A DNA stretch of 64,000 bases from Paenibacillus sp. J45TS6 (lineage in GTDB: Bacteria; Bacillota; Bacilli; Paenibacillales; Paenibacillaceae), in contig NZ_BOSJ01000003.1 of the NCBI RefSeq assembly GCF_018403285.1, forward strand, positions 1-64,000, in the 5' to 3' direction. Position 1 is the first letter of the stretch. Every line of letters begins with the position of its first letter. The notes below the pieces were generated by a model, which worked only from the letters and a program-made list of their open reading frames with translations, was not told the origin of the DNA and made no database searches. Below, one piece after another: positions 38,887 to 47,230 of this stretch. Made by a program: the position numbers and the translations under genes.

Positions 38887-41187
38887 ATGAAAACGCTGAT
38901 TATCGCGGAAAAACCAGATATGGGACGCACTATAGCGGCGGTCGTTGAACCGCGTGCCAAAAACAATCGTACGTATCTTGAAGGTGAACAATATATCATA
39001 ACTTGGGCCATCGGTCATCTACTGGGGCTTGCACAGCCAGAAGCTTATGATAATAAATATAAACGGTGGAGTATTGATGATCTGCCGATTATTCCAGATC
39101 GATTCAAGATTACACCTAACCCAAGAACAAAAGACCAACTAAAAGTGATTGGAGAGCTCTCGCGCAAAGCGAATTTGATTATTAATGCTTGTGATGCGGG
39201 GAGAGAAGGACAGTATATTTTTGATCTGATCCAGCAACAATTGAAGCTGAGTCAACCTGTCAAACGATTATGGATTTCGGATCTGACTCCGGAGAGTATA
39301 AAAAAAGGGTTCGAACAGCTACATGATGCTTCGGAATTTGAACATTTAACGGAAGCTGCAAGAGCTCGCAGTGAAGCGGACTGGCTGATTGGCATGAATG
39401 CATCCAGAGCATTTACAACAAGACATAATACACTGCTTTCCGTAGGAAGAGTACAAACCCCTGTACTTGCGCTAATCTATGACCGGGAAAAAGAGATAGA
39501 AGCTTTCGATTCTCTCACCTATTTCGAGGTTTCTGCTTTATTTGAGCAGGAATCTACGGATTATCAGGGCATATGGCAAGGTGAACGATTAACTTCTGCT
39601 GAGAAAGCGCAAGAGATTGCGGATAAAGTGAAGGGTAAAACAGGGAAGATCGCAAAATATGAGGTGAAAAATTCGAAAGAGTATCCTTATAAACTGTATG
39701 ATCTGACTCTATTACAAAGAGAAGCGAATGCGAAATTTGGATATCCAGCGAAGAAAACACTTGATATAGCACAAGCCTTATATGAAAAACATAAAGTGAT
39801 TTCTTATCCAAGAACCAATTCGAACTATGTTACGGAACAGAATATAGACGGTATGCAAAAAACACTGCAGTTGTTAAAACATACACCATATGCTGAATTA
39901 GCGGAAAAAGCAAATCCGTCCCTTGTACACAAGGGAAATAAAAGTGTATGCAATCCGCAGAGAGTGGAAGATCACCATGCGATTTTGCCAACGCTGAAGA
40001 AGCCAGGAACACTTAGCAAAGATGAAGGACAGATCTATGATTTAATTGTACGCCGGTTCTTATCACACTTTTATCCGCCAGCAGAATATAAACTGCATAC
40101 CGTATATACCGAAGTGGAAGGTCATACATTTAAGACGAACGTTAAAGAACTGCTTTCGTTAGGTTGGAAAGTGGTGCAGCCTTCGGAAGATAACCAGGCG
40201 AAAAAACGCAAGACAAAAAAGGGTGGGGAAGAGGAAGAACCCGAAGAACTTATTTCGGTTCCTTTTCAGGTAAATCCCGATCTGCCTGTGCAGTGTACAA
40301 AGAGTGAGATGAAAGAGAAACAAACGAATCCGCCGAAAAGTTATACAGAAGGTACCTTGCTAAAAGCAATGGAAAGTGCGGGTAAGCAGATAGAGAATGA
40401 GGAGCTTCGAGATGCCATGAAAGATGCGGGACTCGGGACACCAGCAACGCGGGCGGCTACGATTGAACGGCTTAAACAAGTCGGTTATATTACGATGCAA
40501 GGCAAGAAGATGCTGGTTACTCAAAAAGGGAAAATGGCCATCGAACTCATTCGAAGTGCAGGCGTCGATCTGCTAGCTTCCCCGGAAATGACTGGACAAT
40601 GGGAACGCAGACTGAGTCAGATCTCTAAAGGAGAAGCTGCGCAAGATAAATTTATGGAGAACGTGAAGCGATTTACGATATCCATTATTGAAAAAGTTCG
40701 GGTTCAGAAACCAGCTCCAAAAGATGCTTTTGGTGATGAGGATACAGCTAGTAAAGGGAAGAAGGCAGCGGGAACTCGGACAAAGAATCGAACAAGTTCA
40801 CCAGCTGGGCAGCCTCGCTCCCAAAATAGTACAAGCCGGGGTATTTCTTCTGCGGATAGATCCGTAGCAACAACCAGTACAAACCGTACAGGAACTGCTG
40901 CAACCGTGCGTACTGCACTAGGTTCTTGTCCTCGTACAGGATGCGGAGGGCAGATTATTGAAGGGCGTAAAGGATATGGTTGCAGCCATTTCAAACAAGG
41001 ATGCGGTTTTGTCATATGGAAAGAATACGCTGGAAAACAAATCTCTCAAAAAATGCTGGAATCTTTACTGAGCAAGGGAAAAACGCAGGTGTTATCTTTT
41101 AAAGACAGCAGGGGGACCGTAACAAAGGCGAAGATTATACTAAATGATCCGGTGACTGGAAAGTTATCACTTGAACGGCAAGAGTAG
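38887..41187 (+). CDS. topB: DNA topoisomerase III
   Basis: A type IA topoisomerase of about 766 residues that unlinks single-stranded crossings in replication and recombination intermediates. The TOPRIM domain at the N-terminus has IIAEKPDMGR and NACDAGREGQ; the catalytic tyrosine is in ISYPRTNS. The C-terminus has a Thr/Ser/Arg-rich linker of about 65 residues (near 620-685), then a zinc-ribbon-like module (CPRTGCGGQ, GCSHFKQGCGF). The start is ATG 38887 with GGGAGGA nine bases upstream; an in-frame ATG at 38836 falls within the leader hairpin. Confidence 0.93.
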   Translation: MKTLIIAEKPDMGRTIAAVVEPRAKNNRTYLEGEQYIITWAIGHLLGLAQPEAYDNKYKRWSIDDLPIIPDRFKITPNPRTKDQLKVIGELSRKANLIINACDAGREGQYIFDLIQQQLKLSQPVKRLWISDLTPESIKKGFEQLHDASEFEHLTEAARARSEADWLIGMNASRAFTTRHNTLLSVGRVQTPVLALIYDREKEIEAFDSLTYFEVSALFEQESTDYQGIWQGERLTSAEKAQEIADKVKGKTGKIAKYEVKNSKEYPYKLYDLTLLQREANAKFGYPAKKTLDIAQALYEKHKVISYPRTNSNYVTEQNIDGMQKTLQLLKHTPYAELAEKANPSLVHKGNKSVCNPQRVEDHHAILPTLKKPGTLSKDEGQIYDLIVRRFLSHFYPPAEYKLHTVYTEVEGHTFKTNVKELLSLGWKVVQPSEDNQAKKRKTKKGGEEEEPEELISVPFQVNPDLPVQCTKSEMKEKQTNPPKSYTEGTLLKAMESAGKQIENEELRDAMKDAGLGTPATRAATIERLKQVGYITMQGKKMLVTQKGKMAIELIRSAGVDLLASPEMTGQWERRLSQISKGEAAQDKFMENVKRFTISIIEKVRVQKPAPKDAFGDEDTASKGKKAAGTRTKNRTSSPAGQPRSQNSTSRGISSADRSVATTSTNRTGTAATVRTALGSCPRTGCGGQIIEGRKGYGCSHFKQGCGFVIWKEYAGKQISQKMLESLLSKGKTQVLSFKDSRGTVTKAKIILNDPVTGKLSLERQE

Positions 41188-41211
41188 TACATGTAATCAA
41201 ACATGAATGAT

Positions 41212-41257
41212 AAAAGAAGGACTGACCTTGGTGGTATTCCATGTCAGTCCTTCTTTT
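41212..41257. terminator. Bidirectional terminator, topB and HAD gene
   Basis: A perfect 15-bp stem (41212-41226 with 41243-41257) with T-rich ends in both directions, between converging genes. Confidence 0.9.
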
Positions 41258-41258
41258 A

Positions 41259-42017
41259 TTATTTTAAATGAGATTGTTGCTTAATATACTCCGAAATAAT
41301 CTTCGGTACATGAGTAAGGTCTTTAATCGTATAAAGGGAATAGTTCTCTGGCTTATTTAATTCGATCAGATTGTACTTCCACTCCATATCTTGCTCGATG
41401 TATATAGCATGGACTCCTGCCGTGAGAGCAGGTTCAATATCTGTGCGAAGAGAGTTGCCAATCATCCACGTATTTTTACGATCCATTTGCCCTTCGCTTA
41501 CAATTTTTTCGAAAGCTTCAATGTTTTTATGGCGAGTAATATAAATTCGATCTTCAAAATATTCCCCGAGCTTCATTTGATCAATCTTACGTTGTTGAAT
41601 CATTTGCTCGCCGCCAGTATATAGGTGAAGCGTATGGCCTTGATCAACGAGATACTCTAAAGTTTCAACCATACCTGGATAGGCTTCAATCTCCTGATCA
41701 TATACACTCATTCCAAGCTTCTGAAGTTGTGCTTGTTCATTCGTATCAATGGGACGATTTACCTTTTTAGAAAAATAGACGTAGGTGTCAATTAATGACT
41801 GAGGGAAATGCTGACTTGCAAAACCAAAAATGGCAACCCCGGATACATCAATCTCCATTTGCTTATTTCGAATTTCCTCTACGGTAATTTGGTAATCACA
41901 GAACCATTCTTGCATCAGTTCGAGGAATGCTCCGAGTGTAAGGTTAAAATACTTATTGCAATGAATGAGCGTGTCATCAAGATCAAATATGATTTGCTGT
42001 TTTATATTGGATTTCAT
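41259..42017 (-). CDS. HAD-superfamily hydrolase
   Basis: A 252-residue phosphatase-fold protein. Motif I is FDLDDTLIH, motif II is LYTGGE with threonine, and motif IV is MIGNSLRTDIEPA. A helical cap lies between about residues 20 and 110, so it belongs to the cap-1 group. The substrate is unknown. It is transcribed away from topB and shares a terminator with it; the regulator gene lies 36 bases upstream and reads the same way, so the two may be cotranscribed. Confidence 0.85.
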   Translation of the reverse strand: MKSNIKQQIIFDLDDTLIHCNKYFNLTLGAFLELMQEWFCDYQITVEEIRNKQMEIDVSGVAIFGFASQHFPQSLIDTYVYFSKKVNRPIDTNEQAQLQKLGMSVYDQEIEAYPGMVETLEYLVDQGHTLHLYTGGEQMIQQRKIDQMKLGEYFEDRIYITRHKNIEAFEKIVSEGQMDRKNTWMIGNSLRTDIEPALTAGVHAIYIEQDMEWKYNLIELNKPENYSLYTIKDLTHVPKIISEYIKQQSHLK

Positions 42018-42053
42018 AGAATCTCACTCCTTATTTCTCTAGTGATGTCGATG

Positions 42054-42971
42054 TCATAACCTGATATAAGATTCCAAATACATGTTCAGTTCCGATAATC
42101 CATCAGGACGCACACAGTACTTCTCACTTTGCTCTTGACCCAGATGTGTTTGCAGAAGACCGGACACTCGTAGTGACATCAGATGAGGTCTGAGTTTGTC
42201 TTCTGTTTGTCCAAGTTCCTCTGAAATTTGTTGTAAGGATTTGGGCTTATTAGAGATATATCGTAAGAGCTGGAGCCGTTCGGGACTTGAAATCGCTTCG
42301 GTCAGACGAAGTAAACTGATAGGCGGCTCGTCCTCCCGATGTTCAGGCACATCTACAGGATATTGAATTAATAACATACCTTTATAAAAACAATACATAT
42401 TAATAGGCCGATTATGAACGGTAGGGAAAAGTATGATTTTTTGAAGATCAGGCATCTCCTCGACCATTAACCCTGAAGTAGCATAATCAATCAATTGGTC
42501 GGGACTCATTTTTGTCAGGAGGAGCTCTTTCTCTGAACTGTCTTCCTCAATTAATTTCCGAAGTTCTGGATTCAGATGTTGAAAATAATGCTCATCCCAC
42601 ATTTTAAGTAAAGGTATGTAGTCATCACGAATGCGTAATGTTTCCGCAAGAGTCATATCTGGAAGGATATGATGAACCTGTTTCCACAGCTTTTCGGCAG
42701 GTTTTGTGCCGAGTTCATTAAGAAATGGCTCAACTTCACTCGTTGTCTCTCGTAGTGCTGTCCAGGCATACAAAACATCATAATCGCTAAAGGGCCAGTT
42801 AGAAGCTTCTTTCAATAATTCACGAACTTCTTCCTTTAGTGTGCTATCTACGGTGTGAATCCATTCAGGCCCGATATCTAGGCTCTGAACCCATCTTCTA
42901 GTTACATAGACCATAAAGCTATTCAGCAACTCGTATATGGGAGTAACGTCTATTTTCACCTGATAACCCAT
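42054..42971 (-). CDS. ArsR-like transcriptional regulator
   Basis: A 305-residue protein with a C-terminal winged helix (LLRLTEAISSPERLQLLRYI then SLQQISEELGQTEDKLRPHLMSL), the pattern of ArsR/SmtB DNA-binding domains. The first 200 residues are a long helical domain, typical of the large ArsR relatives (DUF5937-like) and probably the ligand site. No metal-binding cysteine motif is seen. The start is ATG at 42971 with AGGAGGT 12 bases upstream; an in-frame ATG at 43031 lies in an operator-like repeat. It is divergent from an MFS exporter, its probable target. Confidence 0.75.
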   Translation of the reverse strand: MGYQVKIDVTPIYELLNSFMVYVTRRWVQSLDIGPEWIHTVDSTLKEEVRELLKEASNWPFSDYDVLYAWTALRETTSEVEPFLNELGTKPAEKLWKQVHHILPDMTLAETLRIRDDYIPLLKMWDEHYFQHLNPELRKLIEEDSSEKELLLTKMSPDQLIDYATSGLMVEEMPDLQKIILFPTVHNRPINMYCFYKGMLLIQYPVDVPEHREDEPPISLLRLTEAISSPERLQLLRYISNKPKSLQQISEELGQTEDKLRPHLMSLRVSGLLQTHLGQEQSEKYCVRPDGLSELNMYLESYIRL

Positions 42972-43034
42972 CTGTATGAACAGACCTCCTATCACAGGTA
43001 TAAGCTTACTATACAAAAACAAAGTATTCATACT

Positions 43035-43064
43035 ATTATCGCTTGTGTTTAGCTGTATTGTCCA
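43035..43064 (-). promoter_or_regulatory. Promoter of the ArsR-like regulator
   Basis: On the minus strand: TGGACA at 43064-43059, an 18-base spacer and GATAAT at 43040-43035. Confidence 0.5.
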
Positions 43065-43071
43065 CTATAAT
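43043..43071 (+). promoter_or_regulatory. Promoter of the MFS exporter gene
   Basis: TTGTGT at 43043-43048, a 17-base spacer and TATAAT at 43066-43071, inside the inverted repeat. A second TATAAT at 43110-43115 has no good -35 box. Confidence 0.55.
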
Positions 43072-43131
43072 GTTGAATACTTTGTAACCCGTTTCTGAAT
43101 GAATAAGCATATAATAGAAGATAGTTACAGG

Positions 43132-43153
43132 TCGTCAGAAATGACGATTTTTT
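43132..43153 (+). terminator. Leader terminator before the MFS gene
   Basis: TCGTCA (43132-43137) pairs with TGACGA (43142-43147) across a GAAA tetraloop and runs into six T. It lies between the promoter and the start codon, so it may be an attenuator of the exporter gene. Confidence 0.55.
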
Positions 43154-43188
43154 ATTTTGTCATGGGAGCATAGGAGGGAAAAAATGTT

Positions 43189-44361
43189 TTGAGTAAGGCA
43201 ACTGGGGCAATACGACAGGAAGGTTCTAAGGCGCATTTTAGTATTCTTATTGTAGTTATTATTGTAGCTGGTCTAAGTCAAGGTTTGCTTTTGCCTGTTC
43301 TCTCTATTTTTATAGAGCAGATGGGTGTCTCCTCCAGTATAAACGGTTTAAATGCCGCAGTCATGTACATAGGCTCTTTTGCAATGACACTGGTAGCTGA
43401 GCGGATTTTAGGGGCGGTAGGTTTTAAGAAACTAATCGTTTCTGGTCTGATTATCGTTATGATTCCGCTCATGTTGTTTCCACTCATTCCTGATCTAAGA
43501 CTTTGGTTCTTATTACGGTTTTTGGTTGGGATCGGAGACAGCGCCCTCCATTATTCAACTCAGTTATGGGTACTGCTGGTCACTCCGGCAGCTTCTCGGG
43601 GTAGAAACATATCGATATACGGAATGTCTTATGGAATTGGATTTAGTATAGGTCCCCTGGGAATTAAGCTCCTAGGATATGGACAGGTTGTACCGTTTGC
43701 TATTCTTTTTTTCTTAATGTTAATCGTTTTGTTATTTGCTTTGAAATTACCGGATACCCGGCCTGAGAAAATAATGAATGAAGGAAGCGGAACCGGGAGA
43801 TACCGCCGCAGCTTTATTTTAGCCTGGTATGCACTCATTCCAGCATTCTTATATGGGTATATGGAATCGGGCATGAACAGTAATTTCCCTATCTATGGAC
43901 TTCGTATCGGATTTAGCGAGAGTGATATCTCTACATTACTTCCTTTTGTAGGGATCGGGGGACTGCTTCTTCAATTACCGCTTGGAGCTTTAAGTGACCG
44001 GTTTGGAAGAAAACGAATTCTTATGATCTCAGGTATTGTAGGCGGACTTTTATTTATGCTTATCCCCTCAGCAGGGACACAATTTTGGCCAACCTTATTA
44101 CTACTAACGATAGCTGGAGGACTTGTTGGTTCGTTCTTTTCTCTGGGCCTTGCTTATGCAGCTGATATTTTACCTAAAAATGTGTTGCCGGCTGCAAACG
44201 TTGTGGCTTCTTTTCAGTTTAATATAGGGAGTATTATTGGACCTAATCTCGGAGGGATTATGCTTGGACTGGGTGCTCCGGGCGGCATGTTCTGGCTGCT
44301 GGGCGCATGTTATCTCTTGTTTGGAATGGCCGGGTTTTTCTTTAAGCAGAACAAATCATAA
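43189..44361 (+). CDS. MFS transporter, probable exporter
   Basis: A 390-residue major facilitator with about twelve membrane helices. The loop 8-9 motif GALSDRFGRKRILM, the usual MFS motif A, is visible in the second half; the first-half copy is weak. No substrate motif is readable. The start is TTG 43189 with AGGAGGG ten bases upstream. A three-codon frame (ATG TTT TGA, 43184-43192) overlaps the start, which may be chance. The divergent ArsR-like gene and the leader terminator point to inducible efflux of a toxic small molecule. Confidence 0.82.
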   Translation: MSKATGAIRQEGSKAHFSILIVVIIVAGLSQGLLLPVLSIFIEQMGVSSSINGLNAAVMYIGSFAMTLVAERILGAVGFKKLIVSGLIIVMIPLMLFPLIPDLRLWFLLRFLVGIGDSALHYSTQLWVLLVTPAASRGRNISIYGMSYGIGFSIGPLGIKLLGYGQVVPFAILFFLMLIVLLFALKLPDTRPEKIMNEGSGTGRYRRSFILAWYALIPAFLYGYMESGMNSNFPIYGLRIGFSESDISTLLPFVGIGGLLLQLPLGALSDRFGRKRILMISGIVGGLLFMLIPSAGTQFWPTLLLLTIAGGLVGSFFSLGLAYAADILPKNVLPAANVVASFQFNIGSIIGPNLGGIMLGLGAPGGMFWLLGACYLLFGMAGFFFKQNKS

Positions 44362-44451
44362 AGAAAGAACATTTGTTCGCATGGAAAATCTGCTCTATTT
44401 CCAATAAACTAAAGATATACATTCTACGGATAAGAGGAGATATAAACGTAA

Positions 44452-45177
44452 ATGATCAGAGTAGAGCAATTGGCAAAGGCCGTTGGTTCAGATAAGATTC
44501 CCGTTTTGAAAGAAATTAGCTTTGATCTGCAGCAAGGCGAGTTTATTGGCATTGTCGGTGGAAGCGGAAGCGGTAAAAGCACTTTGTTACGATTGTTGGC
44601 TCTTAAAGAAAGTTGGGACCGTGGAAAATTCAACGTGCATGGTACAGATATTTTCAAAGCTGGGTATGCTGGTAAAAAACAGATTAAACGTGAGTGGGCT
44701 TATTTAGAGCAGAATCCAGAATTATTTACGAATAAAACAGTTCTCAAAAATGTACTCATCGGAAGATCGGGACAAACACCTTGGTGGCGTATGCTGACAG
44801 GTATGGTTCGGTCTGATGATTACATGGGTGCTATGGATGTGATAGAGAGTGTCGGGCTTCTGGACAAAGCCCATATGAAAGCTGGACAACTTAGCGGCGG
44901 TGAACGTCAACGTGTTGCTGTTGCCAGGGCTCTAACCCATGGAGCGAAAGTAATTCTAGCGGATGAACCTGTTATCGGTCTTGATCCGAAATCAGCAGAT
45001 AGTGTACTTGAAAATTTCAAGAAGCTATGCGAGGAAGAGAATATGACGGTGATTGCAGTGCTGCCCATCGAACTTGCAGAACGTTATGCTACTCGGATCT
45101 GGGGGCTTTCTGAAGGAAGGCTCGCGTTTGATATTCGTGGCAGACGACTTACATTATATGAGAAAAACAAGATTTAA
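44452..45177 (+). CDS. ABC ATP-binding protein, PhnC-like, without permease
   Basis: A 241-residue cassette with Walker A GGSGSGKST, Q-loop in YLEQNPELF, signature LSGGERQRV and Walker B VILADEPVIGLD. The H-loop position, normally histidine after Walker B, reads AVLPIELAERYA, so the usual histidine is not evident. The order of motifs and the residue GQTPWWRM insertion resemble PhnC, the phosphonate importer ATPase. No phn permease or binding protein is adjacent. Its stop overlaps the lipoprotein start (TAATG), which ties it to the lipoprotein and two-component genes. Confidence 0.75.
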   Translation: MIRVEQLAKAVGSDKIPVLKEISFDLQQGEFIGIVGGSGSGKSTLLRLLALKESWDRGKFNVHGTDIFKAGYAGKKQIKREWAYLEQNPELFTNKTVLKNVLIGRSGQTPWWRMLTGMVRSDDYMGAMDVIESVGLLDKAHMKAGQLSGGERQRVAVARALTHGAKVILADEPVIGLDPKSADSVLENFKKLCEEENMTVIAVLPIELAERYATRIWGLSEGRLAFDIRGRRLTLYEKNKI

Positions 45178-46538
45178 TGAATGAGAAGAGTGATCTGGTG
45201 CAAATCATAAGAAATTCACATAAACTTTTCTTTCTGGGTGCGATGCTGCTTTCTATATTTTTGATTAGTGGCTGCGGCAATGGACTGGATTCCTTCAATG
45301 ATCCAAAATCACTTATGAAGACTCCGCAAATGACAACAGAAAGAGAAAATCTACTCAGTGTTATTCAAGGAGAACTTCCTGAAGGTTCTACGATTACCCA
45401 GCCCAGAGAGATGTCAAATAAGATTATTCAAAAAGATTTAAATAACGATGGCGTAATGGAGGCAGTTGTTTTTTATGATCTGCCTGATGATCCTGAAGTG
45501 AAGATTCGAGGAATGCTGCTTGAGAAGCAGGGAGATACATGGGTCAAGAAATTGACTTTTGATGGGATAGGTTCAGTTCTTAATTCCTTTCGTGTACAAG
45601 AGATCACAGGGGATGAAGGACTCGAAATTTTGGCTGGATTCTCAAGCGGGGTAGAACAGAATGCGCAAAACTGGCTCGTCTCCTACACTTATAAAGGTGG
45701 GACTCTGCAGAAAATTTTGGAGATGCCTTATTCAAAATACGTAATTATGGATGAATTTCGTAATCCCATGGATTTAAATGGTGATGGTATTCATGACCTC
45801 ACAATCATGAATATCCTCCCGACGACAGGACAAGGGACGATAACGGTATATCAATATAACGATGGAAGTTTTGAAGTGCTCGACAAAATGACGATTGATA
45901 CGAAGATGCGGGATTTCTATAATGTATCAGCAGGAAAGATCTCGAAAAACAAGACAGGGATTATTTTGGATATCGCGCTGGATGCTTCGAATTCCTATTC
46001 TGATTTAATCTATATGGAAGATAATCAATTGGTTGAGGCTTTTAAAGGAACAGATATTACGTTTAAACCTAGAAAGATATTAAGTGAAGATATCAACAAT
46101 GACGGTATTGTGGAATTCGGTTTGCTTGAAGAACCGCCGGGTTGGGAACATTTTGTTGATAGTGAAAAACTATACTTCTATTCCTTTTATCAATGGAATG
46201 GTGAAGATGGCCTAACCTTTATAATGCAGCAATATCGGGATGATCAAGATCGTTTTTATTTCAACTTGAAACCCGAACAATATGGGAATGTCACACTTGA
46301 CACGAAGTCAGTCAAGGATAAATATTTACGCTTTAAATTGGCAGATACCGATGAAACGGTTGCTGAGATTCAGTTTTTCTCACTGGACAGCTGGGAACGA
46401 GTAAAAGATGAATGGAAACAAATCGTTCGTTCTAGTAATCAGGTAATAGGATACAGATTGCCAAAACAAGCAGGTCAAAACACACCAAGTAATAACTTAC
46501 TTACAGATCCGCAACAGGAAGGAATGATTATAGAATGA
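45177..46538 (+). CDS. Lipoprotein with FG-GAP/calcium-loop repeats
   Basis: A 453-residue exported lipoprotein. A signal peptide lies at residues 16-33 ending in the lipobox LISGCG. The mature part has several DxNxDG loops typical of FG-GAP or VCBS beta-propeller repeats: DLNNDGVMEA, DLNGDGIHDL and DINNDGIVEF. These loops usually bind calcium. It overlaps the ATPase (TAATG) and the response regulator (ATGA), so the four genes are coupled. It may sense something outside the membrane for the kinase; that is inference. Confidence 0.75.
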   Translation: MNEKSDLVQIIRNSHKLFFLGAMLLSIFLISGCGNGLDSFNDPKSLMKTPQMTTERENLLSVIQGELPEGSTITQPREMSNKIIQKDLNNDGVMEAVVFYDLPDDPEVKIRGMLLEKQGDTWVKKLTFDGIGSVLNSFRVQEITGDEGLEILAGFSSGVEQNAQNWLVSYTYKGGTLQKILEMPYSKYVIMDEFRNPMDLNGDGIHDLTIMNILPTTGQGTITVYQYNDGSFEVLDKMTIDTKMRDFYNVSAGKISKNKTGIILDIALDASNSYSDLIYMEDNQLVEAFKGTDITFKPRKILSEDINNDGIVEFGLLEEPPGWEHFVDSEKLYFYSFYQWNGEDGLTFIMQQYRDDQDRFYFNLKPEQYGNVTLDTKSVKDKYLRFKLADTDETVAEIQFFSLDSWERVKDEWKQIVRSSNQVIGYRLPKQAGQNTPSNNLLTDPQQEGMIIE

Positions 46539-47230
46539 GTAAAGTACTGATTATGGAAGATGAGGAGTCTATCCGCAGTTTTATCGTACTAAATTTAAAA
46601 AGAAATGGATTTGACGTCTTGGAAGCGGCGGATGGTCTTGAGGCAATGAAGATCATAAATGCCGTAAGTGATATTGATATTGCGCTTCTTGACGTCATGG
46701 TACCTGGGATTGATGGGTTCGAAGTGTGCCGCCGTATTCGTGAAACCAATGAACGAATCGGGATTATCTTTTTAACAGCAAAAGTTCAGGAGCAGGATAA
46801 GGTATATGCCTTATCTGTTGGGGCTGACGATCATGTAAGTAAACCTTTTAGTCCGACCGAGCTCATTGCACGTATACAGTCTTTATTGCGCCGAGTGAAT
46901 GTGCACCGGGAAACAGCGGCCAAAGTTACCTTTAAATCAGGTCCATTCTCTCTTGACCTAATCTCCAAGCAGTTTAAAAGAAATGGGCAAGCCATTGAAC
47001 TCACACCGACTGAGTTTTCTCTTGTACAATTCTTCCTTGAAAAAGAAAACACGCCTCTGAGCCGGGATGTACTTCTGGATCATGTCTGGGGTAAAGAGTA
47101 CATGGGTGATCCTAAAATTGTAGATGTAAACATAAGACGACTACGTCAAAAAATTGAAGGCAACCCTTCTGAGCCGGAATTTCTCCAAACGGTTTGGGGG
47201 CATGGCTACAAGTGGAAAGGTAGAGCTTAA
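46535..47230 (+). CDS. OmpR-family response regulator
   Basis: A 231-residue regulator. The receiver domain has the acidic pair EDEE, the phospho-acceptor aspartate in ALLDVMVPGIDG, the Thr in FLTAK and the lysine in KPFSPTELIAR. The winged-helix output (ELTPTEFSLVQFFL, then VDVNIRRLRQKIE) is complete. It is coupled to the lipoprotein upstream and the kinase downstream. Confidence 0.92.
   Translation: MSKVLIMEDEESIRSFIVLNLKRNGFDVLEAADGLEAMKIINAVSDIDIALLDVMVPGIDGFEVCRRIRETNERIGIIFLTAKVQEQDKVYALSVGADDHVSKPFSPTELIARIQSLLRRVNVHRETAAKVTFKSGPFSLDLISKQFKRNGQAIELTPTEFSLVQFFLEKENTPLSRDVLLDHVWGKEYMGDPKIVDVNIRRLRQKIEGNPSEPEFLQTVWGHGYKWKGRA

Larger units (their letters stand above)
43020..43084. promoter_or_regulatory. 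Operator-like inverted repeat around divergent promoters
   Basis: CAAAGTATTCA (43020-43030) and TGAATACTTTG (43074-43084) are perfect 11-base inverted copies, 43 bases apart. They bracket the overlapping promoters of the regulator gene and the MFS gene. Such a layout fits a dimeric repressor that binds both arms and bends or blocks the promoter region. Confidence 0.6.

Noticed and set aside
41221-41245. T-box-like GGTGGT sequence near the end of topB
   Set aside because: It is the loop of a bidirectional terminator between converging genes, with no gene downstream for a T-box to control.
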